Source: a virus
Virus record (IMG/VR): IMGVR_UViG_3300027833_000047
Location: 1 to 62,802 of that record
Direction: 5' to 3' (one strand)
Length of the DNA stretch: 62,802 nt
Made by a program: the position numbers and the translations under genes. The notes under the pieces are model-generated. The model saw only the letters and a program-made list of their open reading frames with translations, was not told the DNA's origin and made no database searches. Within the stretch, counting starts at the first letter, position 1. The number at the start of each line of letters is the position of its first letter. Of this stretch, positions 20,281 through 29,695 are shown in pieces.

Positions 20281-22119
20281 TTAAGAGAAGTCGACATTTT
20301 TGAGTGACTTAGCTCTTACTTTAATATCGTTATTAGGAAAACGAATTTGATATACTTGATTTGGTTGAGCGAAAATGGTGTCGTCAATTAACTGTATTTG
20401 TTTTGTTTGACTATCAGAATATCTTTGAGATGTTTGTGAATTAGAGTATCTACCCCCAACTTTCCCAAAAACCTTTAAGTCTGAAAGTGATATAACACCA
20501 GGAATATCTTGAACAATTCTCCTTACATCTGAAACATTAACATTCTCACCTAATTGTTGTTTTTGAGGTGAGAAATAACTATCAATAGAATTAATAATAT
20601 TTGTAATAATTTGTCCTTGATTCTGAGTGGAGTCCATAACGACCGATAAATCAAACTCCAAATCGACTACATTCGCACTTGATATGGATATATAATCATT
20701 TATCATACGATAATGTGATAAGTAATTGGCAATATTTTGTTTTAACGTATTAGATACTGTTTCAGTTAGTTTACCCTGAGTATCGTATGAAAGAATTTCA
20801 ATTTTTATTTTATTGTCTTCCTCAGTAATCGCCGCTTTAGCAGGTGCTCCGTACCTACTTGGCATTGTCCTTACTAATGAATTATAATCATTTACAGTGA
20901 CCGCTCTTTTTTGTGCCGCAAAATTAAATGATACCATATTTCTTACTTCATCTGTAGTTGGTAAATTACCACCACCAATTGCCGCAGTAACATTAGTAAC
21001 CCTTAAACTTTCAATTACATTTTGGCTAATTGTACTTGACGGCCCATTTACATCAAAATATGTTGTACCAAATTGAGTTAACACATCAACCCCAACGTTA
21101 GAAGCCTTACCTCCGCCGACTCGATATTGTACAAATAACGTAGTATTTGCTCTAACAGTCACACCTAACCCAATATTATTTTGATAGTTTGATAGAGTTA
21201 ATGGAATACCTGTCCTCGTAAATTCTTGTAATTGTTCTTCAGGAGTAGTGGTACCACCACCAAAATTTATTTTACAATAACCTTCGGGAGTATACTCTGA
21301 TACAAATCTAGTTTCAGACTCAATATATTTACCAACCTTAATACCTGGTTGGTCAGATGGTTTAGTTGGGTCTTCAACAAAAATTTTAGCCTCCGCTAAT
21401 GAATCGACTTCATACCACTTATTAGATGAACTTATAAATTCATCATATGTGGGCGGCGATTGGTAATTAACACCATCTTTTTGTATTAAAGTGGTAATAC
21501 TAATAACATTCTTTTCAGGTAAAAAGAATTCAAAAAATGGTCGAACATCATTATTACTAATAACTTTTTTAAACGTTTTAGTTAAACCATTAACCACGAC
21601 CTCTCTTTTAGTCATAGTATAATTTATTAAACGATTATTTGCATCAAAATTTGGTATCTTAGTACGATTTGGGTAACCCTCACTATTATATTGTGAACTA
21701 AACTCAATATCATTAGGGTTTTCAAATACTTGACCTCCACCAATAAACTGTGAACCAGCTCTCATTGTACCCAAATATCTTTCATCTTCTTGGTCACCTA
21801 AAGCAGGAACGGTTATTGATACGTCAACTAACGCTATAGATGGTCTATTACCCGGTATTTTTAAACCATATGTTCTAGCAATATTATATATTGAGGACTT
21901 TTGTTGTGCGTATTGAAGTACGGTCTCTTGTATACTACGGTCCATATGGTAATGTAAGTTATCACCAATTGCGGCATTTAAATCCATAAACACTGAATAA
22001 ATGGACGCATCATTAAAGTTACCTATTAAATCAGGGTAATATTGTTGAGTATAATTTATCAGTTCCTGTCTTAAGGATTGAAAGTCTCTATCTGTGTATG
22101 AAATTTTACGGTTAGCCAT
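20281..22119 (-). CDS. 6: Baseplate wedge protein gp6
   Basis: A 612-aa protein of the T4 gp6 / baseplate J family, close in size to T4 gp6 (660 aa). Gp6 dimers form the inner ring joining baseplate wedges around the hub. Supporting motifs are the N-terminal YTDRDFQSLRQELINYTQQ, the NDASIYSVFMDLNAAIGDNL segment, YNIARTYGLKIPGNRPS, and the C-terminal part with NDYNSLVRTMPSRYG followed by VSDVRRIVQDIPGVI. The neighbour upstream is gp25, its partner in the wedge core, with a 6-nt gap, so the two are one translation unit. Assignment rests on these motifs and on synteny. Confidence 0.88.
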   Translation of the reverse strand: MANRKISYTDRDFQSLRQELINYTQQYYPDLIGNFNDASIYSVFMDLNAAIGDNLHYHMDRSIQETVLQYAQQKSSIYNIARTYGLKIPGNRPSIALVDVSITVPALGDQEDERYLGTMRAGSQFIGGGQVFENPNDIEFSSQYNSEGYPNRTKIPNFDANNRLINYTMTKREVVVNGLTKTFKKVISNNDVRPFFEFFLPEKNVISITTLIQKDGVNYQSPPTYDEFISSSNKWYEVDSLAEAKIFVEDPTKPSDQPGIKVGKYIESETRFVSEYTPEGYCKINFGGGTTTPEEQLQEFTRTGIPLTLSNYQNNIGLGVTVRANTTLFVQYRVGGGKASNVGVDVLTQFGTTYFDVNGPSSTISQNVIESLRVTNVTAAIGGGNLPTTDEVRNMVSFNFAAQKRAVTVNDYNSLVRTMPSRYGAPAKAAITEEDNKIKIEILSYDTQGKLTETVSNTLKQNIANYLSHYRMINDYISISSANVVDLEFDLSVVMDSTQNQGQIITNIINSIDSYFSPQKQQLGENVNVSDVRRIVQDIPGVISLSDLKVFGKVGGRYSNSQTSQRYSDSQTKQIQLIDDTIFAQPNQVYQIRFPNNDIKVRAKSLKNVDFS

Positions 22120-22125
22120 ATATTA

Positions 22126-22587
22126 TTAAATATTTATAATCACGAAATCTTTTGATGAAAATGTACCACTAACAATTGTATAGTCAATTCTTAACTTTGC
22201 AGTGTACTCAACCGCACTATCGCTAGCCACTCTAAAAACTTGACCACCTAATTCATCATAGTTTATTTCACCGGGTAAAGGTTCAGTCTCAACATAAGGT
22301 TGAATTGAGATATCATTTATTTGTAGGTTGGGTATGTACTTATCTACGGCCTGTCGGACATCAGCCTTTATTGCGTCGAATGTTGGTCCGTCCATTGGTT
22401 CAAAAATAAACTCATAAATACGAGTACCAAAATCGGGTAAATAATACCTACTACCCTTTCTAGTTAATATTAAATGCAGTAAATCAGCCCTAATCTCCTC
22501 ATTAGTTGATTGAGTCAATCTAAGGTAGTCTCCTTGTAAACTATCTCTAAAAGGAAAAAATACTCCGTATGTTTTACCGTCTGCCAT
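22126..22587 (-). CDS. 25: Baseplate wedge protein gp25
   Basis: A 153-aa protein of the gp25/lysozyme-like wedge family, with the usual length. The signature is complete: NEEIRADLLHLILTRKGSR, then YLPDFGTRIYEFIFEP and a C-terminal helix. Gp25 sits at the wedge core where sheath polymerisation starts, bound to gp6 and gp53. It heads the baseplate operon and is preceded by TATTTATG 4 nt before its ATG and by the nrdA-side terminator. The first ATG gives MADGKTYGVFFPFRDS, which matches the family start. Confidence 0.9.
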   Translation of the reverse strand: MADGKTYGVFFPFRDSLQGDYLRLTQSTNEEIRADLLHLILTRKGSRYYLPDFGTRIYEFIFEPMDGPTFDAIKADVRQAVDKYIPNLQINDISIQPYVETEPLPGEINYDELGGQVFRVASDSAVEYTAKLRIDYTIVSGTFSSKDFVIINI

Positions 22588-22591
22588 ATTT

Positions 22592-22599
22592 CATAAATA
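22592..22599 (-). promoter_or_regulatory. TATTTATG motif upstream of gp25
   Basis: The sense strand reads TATTTATG only 4 nt before the gp25 ATG. If it is a promoter, the mRNA would be nearly leaderless. Confidence 0.35.
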
Positions 22600-22630
22600 T
22601 AAACACAGATTATTTTATCTAAATATAAAA

Positions 22631-22660
22631 GAAAAAAGGTTAGACGAATCCAACCTTTTT
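22631..22660 (-). terminator. Rho-independent terminator with UUCG tetraloop after nrdA
   Basis: On the minus strand the RNA folds as AAAAAGGUUGGA, UUCG loop, UCUAACCUUUUU: a 12-bp stem with one G-U pair and a U-rich tail. It lies 26 bp past the nrdA stop and separates the replication block from the gp25-gp6 operon. Confidence 0.85.
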
Positions 22661-22685
22661 ATATGATATCCCTATATTTTATCCC

Positions 22686-24392
22686 TTAACCTTCACATGC
22701 AACACATTGTAAATCATTTAAATTTAATTTTTTTCTAGCAAATGCTTGCGCTGAATTCATTGAATGTTGATAATATAGTGTTTTTACCCCTAACTTCCAT
22801 GAGTCAATAAGTAACTTATTTACGTCTTTAGTCGGCATTTCAGGTGAAACCATTAGATTTAATGACTGTGATTGGTCTATATAGTCCTGTCTTATTGCCG
22901 CTTGATTAATAATTGATGATTGATTAATTTCTGCAAATGTTCTAAAAACATCTTTTTGTTCGTCACTTAAAAAATCTAAATGTTGTACCGAACCATCTCC
23001 CTTTTTAATACTGTCCCACGTATCTTTATTATCCATATTCATAGTACCTAACAATTCTTTTAATACAGGATTTTTAATCGTAACCTTCATTTTCGCAACG
23101 TCTTTAACGTAACAGTTAGACCAAATAGGTTCAATAGATTGTGATACTTGACCAAGAATAAACGCTGAAGAAGTAGTTGGTGCAACTGCGTTAAGTGTAA
23201 CATTTCTTCTACCATAACCTTTTAGATATTCAGGCTCCCCAAATATCTCAGCTAATTCTTCTGACGCCTTGTATGATTTATCTTTAATGGTTTTAAACAC
23301 CTCAACATTAAGTTTAGCGGTTTCTCTTGTGTCAAATGCCAACCCCTTTGATTGTAAAAGTGAGTGCCAACCTAAAACACCTAAACCAAGCGCTCTTTGT
23401 CTCTTAGCGAAGTTATAAGCCTTTTCCATATAAAGAAACGCCATTTTACCTTCTCTGGTACCATTGTCTCTTAATTCCTCTAATTTATTACAATACTCAG
23501 TAACTACCGCATCTAAGAAATAAACCATAGTTTCAACAGCATCTGTGTCTTTCCACTCATCGTAGTGTAACACATTCATTGAAGATAATACGCAAACGAA
23601 TGATTCGTCTTCAGAGTTATGTAGAGCTATCTCAGAACAAAGATTAGAGTTATAAATTTTAGCCCCTTTATCTTGGTAAACTTTAGGCGCATTATTGTTC
23701 ATAGTGTCATGGAACATAATATATGGGTAACCAATTTCACCCCTTCTTTGGATTACTTTTGCCCATATTTTTCTTTTCTCGTCATCACCCGCAATCATTT
23801 CTTCCATAAATTTATCAGTCACTGTAACTGCGTGTGTTAAATCTTGAATTGAAGCCCCTTCTGTTCCAATCTCTAAAAACTCCATAATGTCTGGATGTTC
23901 AACAGGTAAGTAAGGTGAGAACCTACCTCTACGTGTCGCCCCTTGTGAAATATTATCCACGACACTTTGAAAAAGATTCATAAAGTGGACCGCTCCTGGC
24001 GCATGTCCGTTATCAGTTATCTTAGCTCCACGACCACGAATGTTACCGAAATACCCTGAAGTACCTCCACCCATTTTACTCATCTCACCAACCTCAGCCT
24101 GAGTAAATAGAATTGACTCTATACTATCACTGACATTAGAACCGAAACAACTAACAGGTAACCCTCTTTCTTTACCAAAATTTGCCCATACTGGTGATGA
24201 TAGTGAATACCACCCTTTACTCATATAGTCGTAAAATTTATCGGCGAACCCTTCTTTACCTAATAGTTTTTCTGCATGTTCCGCAATTGTTTTTATTCTA
24301 TCTAAAGGTTCCTCACCCTCACTCAAATAACCTCTACGAAGAAACGTAACTGATTCTTCATTAATCCAATTAAATGGTTTTCTATTTTTCAT
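22686..24392 (-). CDS. nrdA: Ribonucleoside-diphosphate reductase large subunit, class I
   Basis: A 568-aa catalytic subunit that reduces ribonucleotides to deoxyribonucleotides for phage DNA synthesis. Visible catalytic residues are the redox pair C82 (PVSCFGSN) and C267 (SFVCVLSS), the thiyl site N250-x-C252-x-E254 (SNLCSEI), the radical-transfer pair Y540-Y541 (TLYYQHSMN) and the C-terminal shuttle C563-V-A-C566. The substrate-binding PTTSSAFILGQ segment is present. It starts directly with the helical domain: the ATP-cone found at the N-terminus of many NrdA proteins is missing, which explains the short length. The ATP-cone is instead on the adjacent NrdB. Gap to nrdB is 21 bp; the gene ends before a strong terminator. 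Confidence 0.93.
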   Translation of the reverse strand: MKNRKPFNWINEESVTFLRRGYLSEGEEPLDRIKTIAEHAEKLLGKEGFADKFYDYMSKGWYSLSSPVWANFGKERGLPVSCFGSNVSDSIESILFTQAEVGEMSKMGGGTSGYFGNIRGRGAKITDNGHAPGAVHFMNLFQSVVDNISQGATRRGRFSPYLPVEHPDIMEFLEIGTEGASIQDLTHAVTVTDKFMEEMIAGDDEKRKIWAKVIQRRGEIGYPYIMFHDTMNNNAPKVYQDKGAKIYNSNLCSEIALHNSEDESFVCVLSSMNVLHYDEWKDTDAVETMVYFLDAVVTEYCNKLEELRDNGTREGKMAFLYMEKAYNFAKRQRALGLGVLGWHSLLQSKGLAFDTRETAKLNVEVFKTIKDKSYKASEELAEIFGEPEYLKGYGRRNVTLNAVAPTTSSAFILGQVSQSIEPIWSNCYVKDVAKMKVTIKNPVLKELLGTMNMDNKDTWDSIKKGDGSVQHLDFLSDEQKDVFRTFAEINQSSIINQAAIRQDYIDQSQSLNLMVSPEMPTKDVNKLLIDSWKLGVKTLYYQHSMNSAQAFARKKLNLNDLQCVACEG

Positions 24393-24413
24393 ATTATTAT
24401 TTTGTTATTGTTT

Positions 24414-25694
24414 TTAAAATAAATCGTTAGATGTTATCGATTTTTGTTTTTTACTGTAATTAATACTTCTTTTATTAAAAAAGTCAGTATGTTTTGTAGT
24501 TAGAATTTCATCATCAAACCATTCTGTGGTCTCCAATAAGGTTTGATTAATTTCAAAAATACTATCAACACCTATAGAATTCAAAGATACGTTAAATCTA
24601 TGTTTAATGAACTCCATTGTTTGTTTTTTAGTTAAAAATTCTAAATCACCTTTTTCGAAAATCCAATTAACTACTTCAGTCTCCGCTTCATAAGCCTCTT
24701 TAGTTGCGATAACTAAATCTTCAACTAATTGTGGTGTCCACCAATCAGGGTTTTCTTTTTTAATTAAATTAACTAATTCAAACCCAAATTCCGCATGGAT
24801 ATTCTCTTCTTTAGATGTTGCCTCAACTGCGTTACTAATACCTTTTAATTTATTTTTATGTTTATTAAATGACATAATAACTAAAAATTGTGAAAATAGT
24901 GATACGTTTTCAACAAACATTGAGAATAACACTATAGACTCAAAGTATTCTTTATCATCGACTGATTTAGAGTTTGAGATAGCCTTTTCTAAGTATTTAA
25001 TTCTTCTTCTCACTTGTGGAACCTCTAACAAATTTTCAAATTCCCCATTAAGACCTAGTAATTGAATTAGGTGTGAGTAAGCGTCCGCATGTCTCACTTC
25101 CGATTCAGCAAACGTAGCCCCTACATTACCAATTTCAGGTTTTGGCATTCTTTTATAAATGTCCCCCCAAAACGATTTAACTGCGACTTCAATTTGTGAA
25201 ATCGCTAACATAGCTCTTTCAACTGCAGACTTTTCTTTTTCATTTAAATGTACTTTATAGTCTTGGATATCAGACGTATAGTTAAATTCTGTATGTACCC
25301 AATAGGAGTGTCTAATTGCGTCCACATATTCATTTAAGTTTGGGTACTCGTAAGGTTTAAGATTAGTTCTTTTTGAAAAAATGTTAGGTCGATTTTTAGA
25401 ACGATAAATAATATATTCCTTCGCAACATCATTAAGTCCATTATCCATTAATTTGTTTTCAACCATATCATGGATTTCATCAACATTGGGAACCCTTTCT
25501 TTATTACCTCTGAAAAGACTTTTAGTCGTGAGTCTAGCAATTTTTTCAGTCATACTCTCGTCTACTTTATCTATACTTTTCATCGCATTTAAAATAGCCA
25601 TTTCAATCTTTTCAGATTTAAAAACTACCTTATCTCCACTTCTCTTTATTACATAACGAATGTCTTTACTGACACTATCAATTAGATTGTCCAT
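24414..25694 (-). CDS. nrdB: Ribonucleotide reductase small subunit with N-terminal ATP-cone
   Basis: A 426-aa radical-generating subunit. Residues about 12-100 are an ATP-cone (YVIKRSGDKVVFKSEKIEMA, then VDEIHDMVENKLM and EYIIYRSKN), the allosteric dATP/ATP sensor normally on NrdA. The ferritin-like domain follows, with metal ligands E199-V-R-H202, E262, E297-N-I-H300 and probably E169 in place of the usual Asp. The radical-site tyrosine is retained as Y206 (H202 plus 4). An ATP-cone on NrdB is known from Leeuwenhoekiella blandensis and relatives, where dATP inhibits by driving oligomerisation of the small subunit; the same control is inferred here. NrdA next door lacks its own cone, so the pair is consistent. 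Confidence 0.92.
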   Translation of the reverse strand: MDNLIDSVSKDIRYVIKRSGDKVVFKSEKIEMAILNAMKSIDKVDESMTEKIARLTTKSLFRGNKERVPNVDEIHDMVENKLMDNGLNDVAKEYIIYRSKNRPNIFSKRTNLKPYEYPNLNEYVDAIRHSYWVHTEFNYTSDIQDYKVHLNEKEKSAVERAMLAISQIEVAVKSFWGDIYKRMPKPEIGNVGATFAESEVRHADAYSHLIQLLGLNGEFENLLEVPQVRRRIKYLEKAISNSKSVDDKEYFESIVLFSMFVENVSLFSQFLVIMSFNKHKNKLKGISNAVEATSKEENIHAEFGFELVNLIKKENPDWWTPQLVEDLVIATKEAYEAETEVVNWIFEKGDLEFLTKKQTMEFIKHRFNVSLNSIGVDSIFEINQTLLETTEWFDDEILTTKHTDFFNKRSINYSKKQKSITSNDLF

Positions 25695-25716
25695 ATATTA
25701 TTGTTTTTAAAAAATT

Positions 25717-27096
25717 TTATATTTTACTTTCCCTTTGTTTTCTCTTTTGTAGTAGTTCTTGAATACGTACTTTGTTTTTCTCTTCTTTTTGTTCTTCCAT
25801 ACCTAAGAAGGTTACACTACTATCCGTATCAATTTCTATCATTTCGTTATCGAATTTGCAATTTTCAAATACAATACCATCTTTACCAATTCTTGATTTG
25901 GTAATCGCTATTGTTGCTAAATTCATTTCTTTCTGCTGTAGGGATTTAGCGATAGAAATAATAACGTGACCTACTTGGGCCTTTTTAATTGAACCACCCA
26001 TTTGGTCTGTGGTTACAACTTCAGAAGATATTGAGGAGCGATTCCCTTGAGTTGCCGTCCAACCCGCAATATCTAACTCATGACACATGGATTCAAATCC
26101 TCTCATAACCGAACCTTCACTTTTCCATTCGTCTCCTAAGTTCTTATCAGGAACTATACAATCAATATAATCCACCACAACTAAATCTAATTTAATTCCT
26201 TCAGCAATCATCTTACGTATCTGATTCTTTATCTGATTCATCGTTAATGTATCTGAAGGTAACTTTTTTAGTATAAGTCTGTTAGGTGCATTTTCTTTAA
26301 TTTGTTTAACTTTTTCTAAAACTTCTTCTCTTTGTAATGACAAATTATCTGGTGCGATTTTTGTCCACATAGTAAAGTGTTTTCTTTGTATAATTTTAGG
26401 GTTATCCTCAAAAAATATTTGTAATACGTTATAACCTAAGTTAAATGCATTATTTGCAATTTTACTAAGAACTGTGGTTTTACCAACACCTGTCGGAGCT
26501 AGAATAACACCAATTTCACCTTTTGCTAACCCACCTTTCAATAAGTTATCTATACCAGTTATCCCTATAGGAATTGGGTGTCTAAAATCGTCATCCAATA
26601 CCTCATCTAAATTAAAAAAAACATCCGCAGTTCCCGTATCAACTTCACCAACTTGTAAAGCTTCTCTTACCATTTCTTCTAAATGGTCATAAGATTCAAA
26701 ATCACCTTTATCGATAATTTTTTGAGCTTTAGTCATTACCTTCTGTAATTCTTGTTGTTTACAGAACTTTAACGCCTTTTCTTGAACGTATTGGTATCCA
26801 TCATCAGGTGCGTCTATTACTTGAGTAATCATATCTAAGACCATTTTTTGGGCCATAGGTGACGTAACTTCAGATTTAGTGATTTGTTCGAGTGTTGAGA
26901 ATGAAGGAGCGTGTTCATATTTGTGATAATACTCCTTGGTCATCTGCATGATTAACTTAAAATATTGATTGTCAAAGTACTTAGGTTCCAACACATCTAC
27001 AATAGAACTTGCGAAATCCTTATAAAGGATAATATTGTTAAGTATTTGTAATTGAAATGTATTACCGAGGTAACCAAAATTCTTTTCTTTTGACAT
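25717..27096 (-). CDS. 41: Replicative DNA helicase gp41 (DnaB-like)
   Basis: A 459-aa hexameric 5'-3' helicase of the phage replisome. An N-terminal helical domain (1-150) is followed by a RecA-type ATPase: Walker A at 200-208 (APTGVGKTT), Walker B in LDLVVVDYIDCI, and the GWTATQGNRSS and QMGGSIKKAQVGHV segments near the DnaB H4/sensor regions. Length matches T4 gp41 (475 aa). It lies between the nrd genes and the exonuclease/UvsX/gp32 group. A TATTTATA site lies 32 nt upstream of its start, at the end of the preceding gene. Confidence 0.9.
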   Translation of the reverse strand: MSKEKNFGYLGNTFQLQILNNIILYKDFASSIVDVLEPKYFDNQYFKLIMQMTKEYYHKYEHAPSFSTLEQITKSEVTSPMAQKMVLDMITQVIDAPDDGYQYVQEKALKFCKQQELQKVMTKAQKIIDKGDFESYDHLEEMVREALQVGEVDTGTADVFFNLDEVLDDDFRHPIPIGITGIDNLLKGGLAKGEIGVILAPTGVGKTTVLSKIANNAFNLGYNVLQIFFEDNPKIIQRKHFTMWTKIAPDNLSLQREEVLEKVKQIKENAPNRLILKKLPSDTLTMNQIKNQIRKMIAEGIKLDLVVVDYIDCIVPDKNLGDEWKSEGSVMRGFESMCHELDIAGWTATQGNRSSISSEVVTTDQMGGSIKKAQVGHVIISIAKSLQQKEMNLATIAITKSRIGKDGIVFENCKFDNEMIEIDTDSSVTFLGMEEQKEEKNKVRIQELLQKRKQRESKI

Positions 27097-27127
27097 ATTT
27101 TTTTGAGTTTTAATCTGTGTTTGTAAA

Positions 27128-27592
27128 TTATAAATATGGGTGAATTAGTGAATGCTTCATGTACTTGTAAGTTAAATTTTCACTTGAGAAAGTGTCAGTT
27201 AACTCGCGAAGTAACTTTTTTAGGTGTGGGCGTACGTCCACAGTGTATCTAGTCTTAGGTGGGTATAATTTAGCATCTATAATTCTATGACAAATTGTCT
27301 CATCTCCTATCTTAAGGTAAATGTTAAAATGTTCGTCACCTTCAGTATTTGATGTTTCTAACAATTCAGGATTGACCGTTATTTGACCAATATTTTCTGA
27401 AAGGTAGTTACACGATTTGATTTTCAAATCTTCCTGAATTACTTCAGACGCATTTCTGATTACCTCATAAAGCTCAACACTCCCTCTAGCCTTAGGGTTA
27501 TACCCTCTAACATTAAAGTACCTCTGTACAACAAAGTTATCATTTAGAGTCATTAAGAACTCTAATTTGGTTGTTTCTGTTTTTTCTTTCAT
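27128..27592 (-). CDS. Conserved-looking protein in the replication block, function unknown
   Basis: A 154-aa protein that I do not recognise. It is hydrophilic and mixed alpha/beta with no Cys cluster beyond three scattered Cys and no membrane segment. Features are an N-terminal LEFLMTLNDNFVVQRYFNV and a C-terminal helix rich in basic residues (RPHLKKLLRELTDTF). The start overlaps the stop of the exonuclease gene as ATGA, so it is co-translated with it and precedes the helicase gene. That position makes a replication or recombination accessory role likely; a helicase-loader role like T4 gp59 is possible by position but not shown by motif. Confidence 0.6.
   Translation of the reverse strand: MKEKTETTKLEFLMTLNDNFVVQRYFNVRGYNPKARGSVELYEVIRNASEVIQEDLKIKSCNYLSENIGQITVNPELLETSNTEGDEHFNIYLKIGDETICHRIIDAKLYPPKTRYTVDVRPHLKKLLRELTDTFSSENLTYKYMKHSLIHPYL
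27129..27136 (-). promoter_or_regulatory. TATTTATA motif upstream of gp41
   Basis: The sense strand reads TATTTATA 32 nt before the helicase ATG, overlapping the stop of the preceding gene. It is the only clean copy inside the replication block, so it may be fortuitous. Confidence 0.2.
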
Positions 27593-28605
27593 ATTAAACG
27601 TTTTTTAGTTTTAAATCTTCTTTTTTCTTTTCTTGTTAATTTCATAAAAGGGGTTAAAAATTCAACCCACGCATTATCATGTTTTGGTAGATACTTAAAA
27701 ATTCCATCACTCATCATCATTCTCATTAGGTTTTTATATCCTCTACCATCAGGGTCTAAATTTTCTGTATGGTACTGTTCAATAATCACTTTTGAGTCCT
27801 CGGTTAATAAAGGTTGAGACAAATCTACGAGTTTTTTATTGATTATAAAAAATTCTTCACCATAAATCCCTCTTTTTGTTTTTCCTGAGAGTAAATTTTG
27901 TAGTGCTCGATTGTCTTTATCAGTTTTATGTAGTTCCTCTGCATGTTTTAAAATATCATCAATAGTTACGACACTATCAACTATTTCGGGAAATAACTTA
28001 ACAAATGTTTTTTCACCCATATATCTGATACCATCAATATTATCTGATTTATCACCTGATATGATTTTAAAAGTTGATATGTTCTGATGAGGGATTGAGA
28101 TATCTTTTAAAGGGACTAAATCTCCATTTCTAAGGGTTATCTTCTTCATCGGTTGGTACACTTCCACTTTATCGGAGATAAGCTGTGTGAGGTCCTTATC
28201 TGAAGAATAGATAGTCTTATATTCGTCTTCAGATATTTGACAGTAATATGCGATTAAATCATCACTCTCAGTGTTTTTAACAGAAACTTGTCTGATAAAC
28301 ATTTCTTCAAGGTATGATTTAACTTGTTGTACCTGCCACTCGAACGATTCCTTTTTAGATTCGTTTAATGTCTGTTTACGATTTCCCTTATATTCTGGTG
28401 AAATAAGTTTTCTTTGGGATGAGTTATTTTCCCCATCCCAAAACACAATGACTTTATCATGATTGTGTTCATTAAGAAACTTTTTGATTGTATTAACGAA
28501 ATGATATAAACCTCCAATATGTTTTCCGTCATGGTAGAAATCTCTTACCCCATGAAAACCTATTTTAAATAAATTATTTCCGTCAATTAATAATGTTTTA
28601 ACCAC
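27589..28605 (-). CDS. rnh: RNase H / 5'-3' exonuclease (FEN family)
   Basis: A 338-aa flap-type nuclease that removes RNA primers during lagging-strand synthesis, like T4 RNase H (305 aa). Acidic metal-binding sites are visible: LLIDGNNLFK at the N-terminus, VIVFWDGENN, the ESDDLIAYYC pair and the IYSSDKDLTQLI segment, followed by the helix-hairpin-helix ISGDKSDNIDGIRYMGEKT. The start codon is GTG (28605-28603); no ATG lies near enough to keep the required LLIDGNN strand. It overlaps the next gene by ATGA and sits 18 bp from uvsX. Confidence 0.9.
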   Translation of the reverse strand: MVKTLLIDGNNLFKIGFHGVRDFYHDGKHIGGLYHFVNTIKKFLNEHNHDKVIVFWDGENNSSQRKLISPEYKGNRKQTLNESKKESFEWQVQQVKSYLEEMFIRQVSVKNTESDDLIAYYCQISEDEYKTIYSSDKDLTQLISDKVEVYQPMKKITLRNGDLVPLKDISIPHQNISTFKIISGDKSDNIDGIRYMGEKTFVKLFPEIVDSVVTIDDILKHAEELHKTDKDNRALQNLLSGKTKRGIYGEEFFIINKKLVDLSQPLLTEDSKVIIEQYHTENLDPDGRGYKNLMRMMMSDGIFKYLPKHDNAWVEFLTPFMKLTRKEKRRFKTKKRLI

Positions 28606-28623
28606 TTTATTTGTGTTAAATTG

Positions 28624-29628
28624 TTACTGTTCTTTTTTTTCCTCTTCTAACTTAAAGTCACCTTCAATTCCGATAACCTCTTTCCAATACTCAGATTGCT
28701 CACCTTTGTATTTTTCAATTGATTTTTTTTCCTCAGTACTTTCTTTACCCGCTAAGAATCCGTGAGGGGTTACAATTATTTTTCCGTCCGCATATCCTAA
28801 TCCATTGATGTGATTTTTCATTACCGATATTTTTGTTCTAGACGCGAACTTTACTTTTCTTTTGTTCTTAACTGCAGATATAGTGGTAGTACCCGCATCT
28901 TTTTGATTACCAAATAAGAAAACTAAAGAAGAATTTAACCAAATCGCTTCACCTCCTTTGCTCTTTATCTTAGGTTGCCCAAATGGGTTATCAGGAAGTT
29001 GTACCCAAGGTTGATTAACAATTAATAAAGTATTCTCATACTTAGAATCCGCTCTACGTGAGCCCGAAATTCTTTGGTTGATACCCATACCTATCTTATC
29101 CGCTAATGTAGATGCGTTATGCATTTTACCACCTTTACCGTCAAAAGTCATTTTACATGGTACTGAACCTACTGAATCCCATAAGAACAATAAGTCATAG
29201 TCTAATTCACCTTTAGACTGAGCGTCTAATAATTCATTAATAAAGTCAGTTATTTGTTCTATATAATTAAAATTATTATTAAAAATAAAGAATCCGTCCC
29301 AATCTAATTCACCTGTTTCCTCATCAACTACTTCATCACACTCGAAACCCATAAGTTTTGCGTGTTCAAAAGACCATTTTTGTTCCGTAATAATGAATAC
29401 AGGTAATATACCTTTTTTCTGTGCATCTACTGCCGCTTTTACTAACGCAGTTGTTTTACCCGTATCTGAATGCCCTAAAAACATATTTAAATGACCTATT
29501 GCTGGTCCAGGTAATCCAACAGCATCTAAGAAATCCTCACCCAAATCAAAAAACCTTTGTGGTTTGTATTTTGCGGATGTAGAAAATTTCTTTTTTATAC
29601 TACTAAAATCTTTTTTCTTTATTGCCAT
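28624..29628 (-). CDS. uvsX: RecA-like recombinase UvsX
   Basis: A 334-aa strand-exchange ATPase used in T4-type recombination-dependent replication and repair. Walker A is at 52-60 (GHSDTGKTT) and Walker B at about 145-150 (LLFLWDSVGS). An L1/L2-type region holds NASTLADKIGMGINQRI, then NTLLIVNQPWVQLPDNPFG. The C-terminus is Glu/Lys-rich. Length is a little below T4 UvsX (391 aa). It sits between gp32 and the exonuclease. It has an A-rich leader and no clear late-type motif directly upstream. Confidence 0.9.
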   Translation of the reverse strand: MAIKKKDFSSIKKKFSTSAKYKPQRFFDLGEDFLDAVGLPGPAIGHLNMFLGHSDTGKTTALVKAAVDAQKKGILPVFIITEQKWSFEHAKLMGFECDEVVDEETGELDWDGFFIFNNNFNYIEQITDFINELLDAQSKGELDYDLLFLWDSVGSVPCKMTFDGKGGKMHNASTLADKIGMGINQRISGSRRADSKYENTLLIVNQPWVQLPDNPFGQPKIKSKGGEAIWLNSSLVFLFGNQKDAGTTTISAVKNKRKVKFASRTKISVMKNHINGLGYADGKIIVTPHGFLAGKESTEEKKSIEKYKGEQSEYWKEVIGIEGDFKLEEEKKEQ

Positions 29629-29695
29629 ATTTTTTTTTAAATTGATAAAAATGGTGACAACATCACTGTCGTCACCATCATCATATTAGTTGTTA

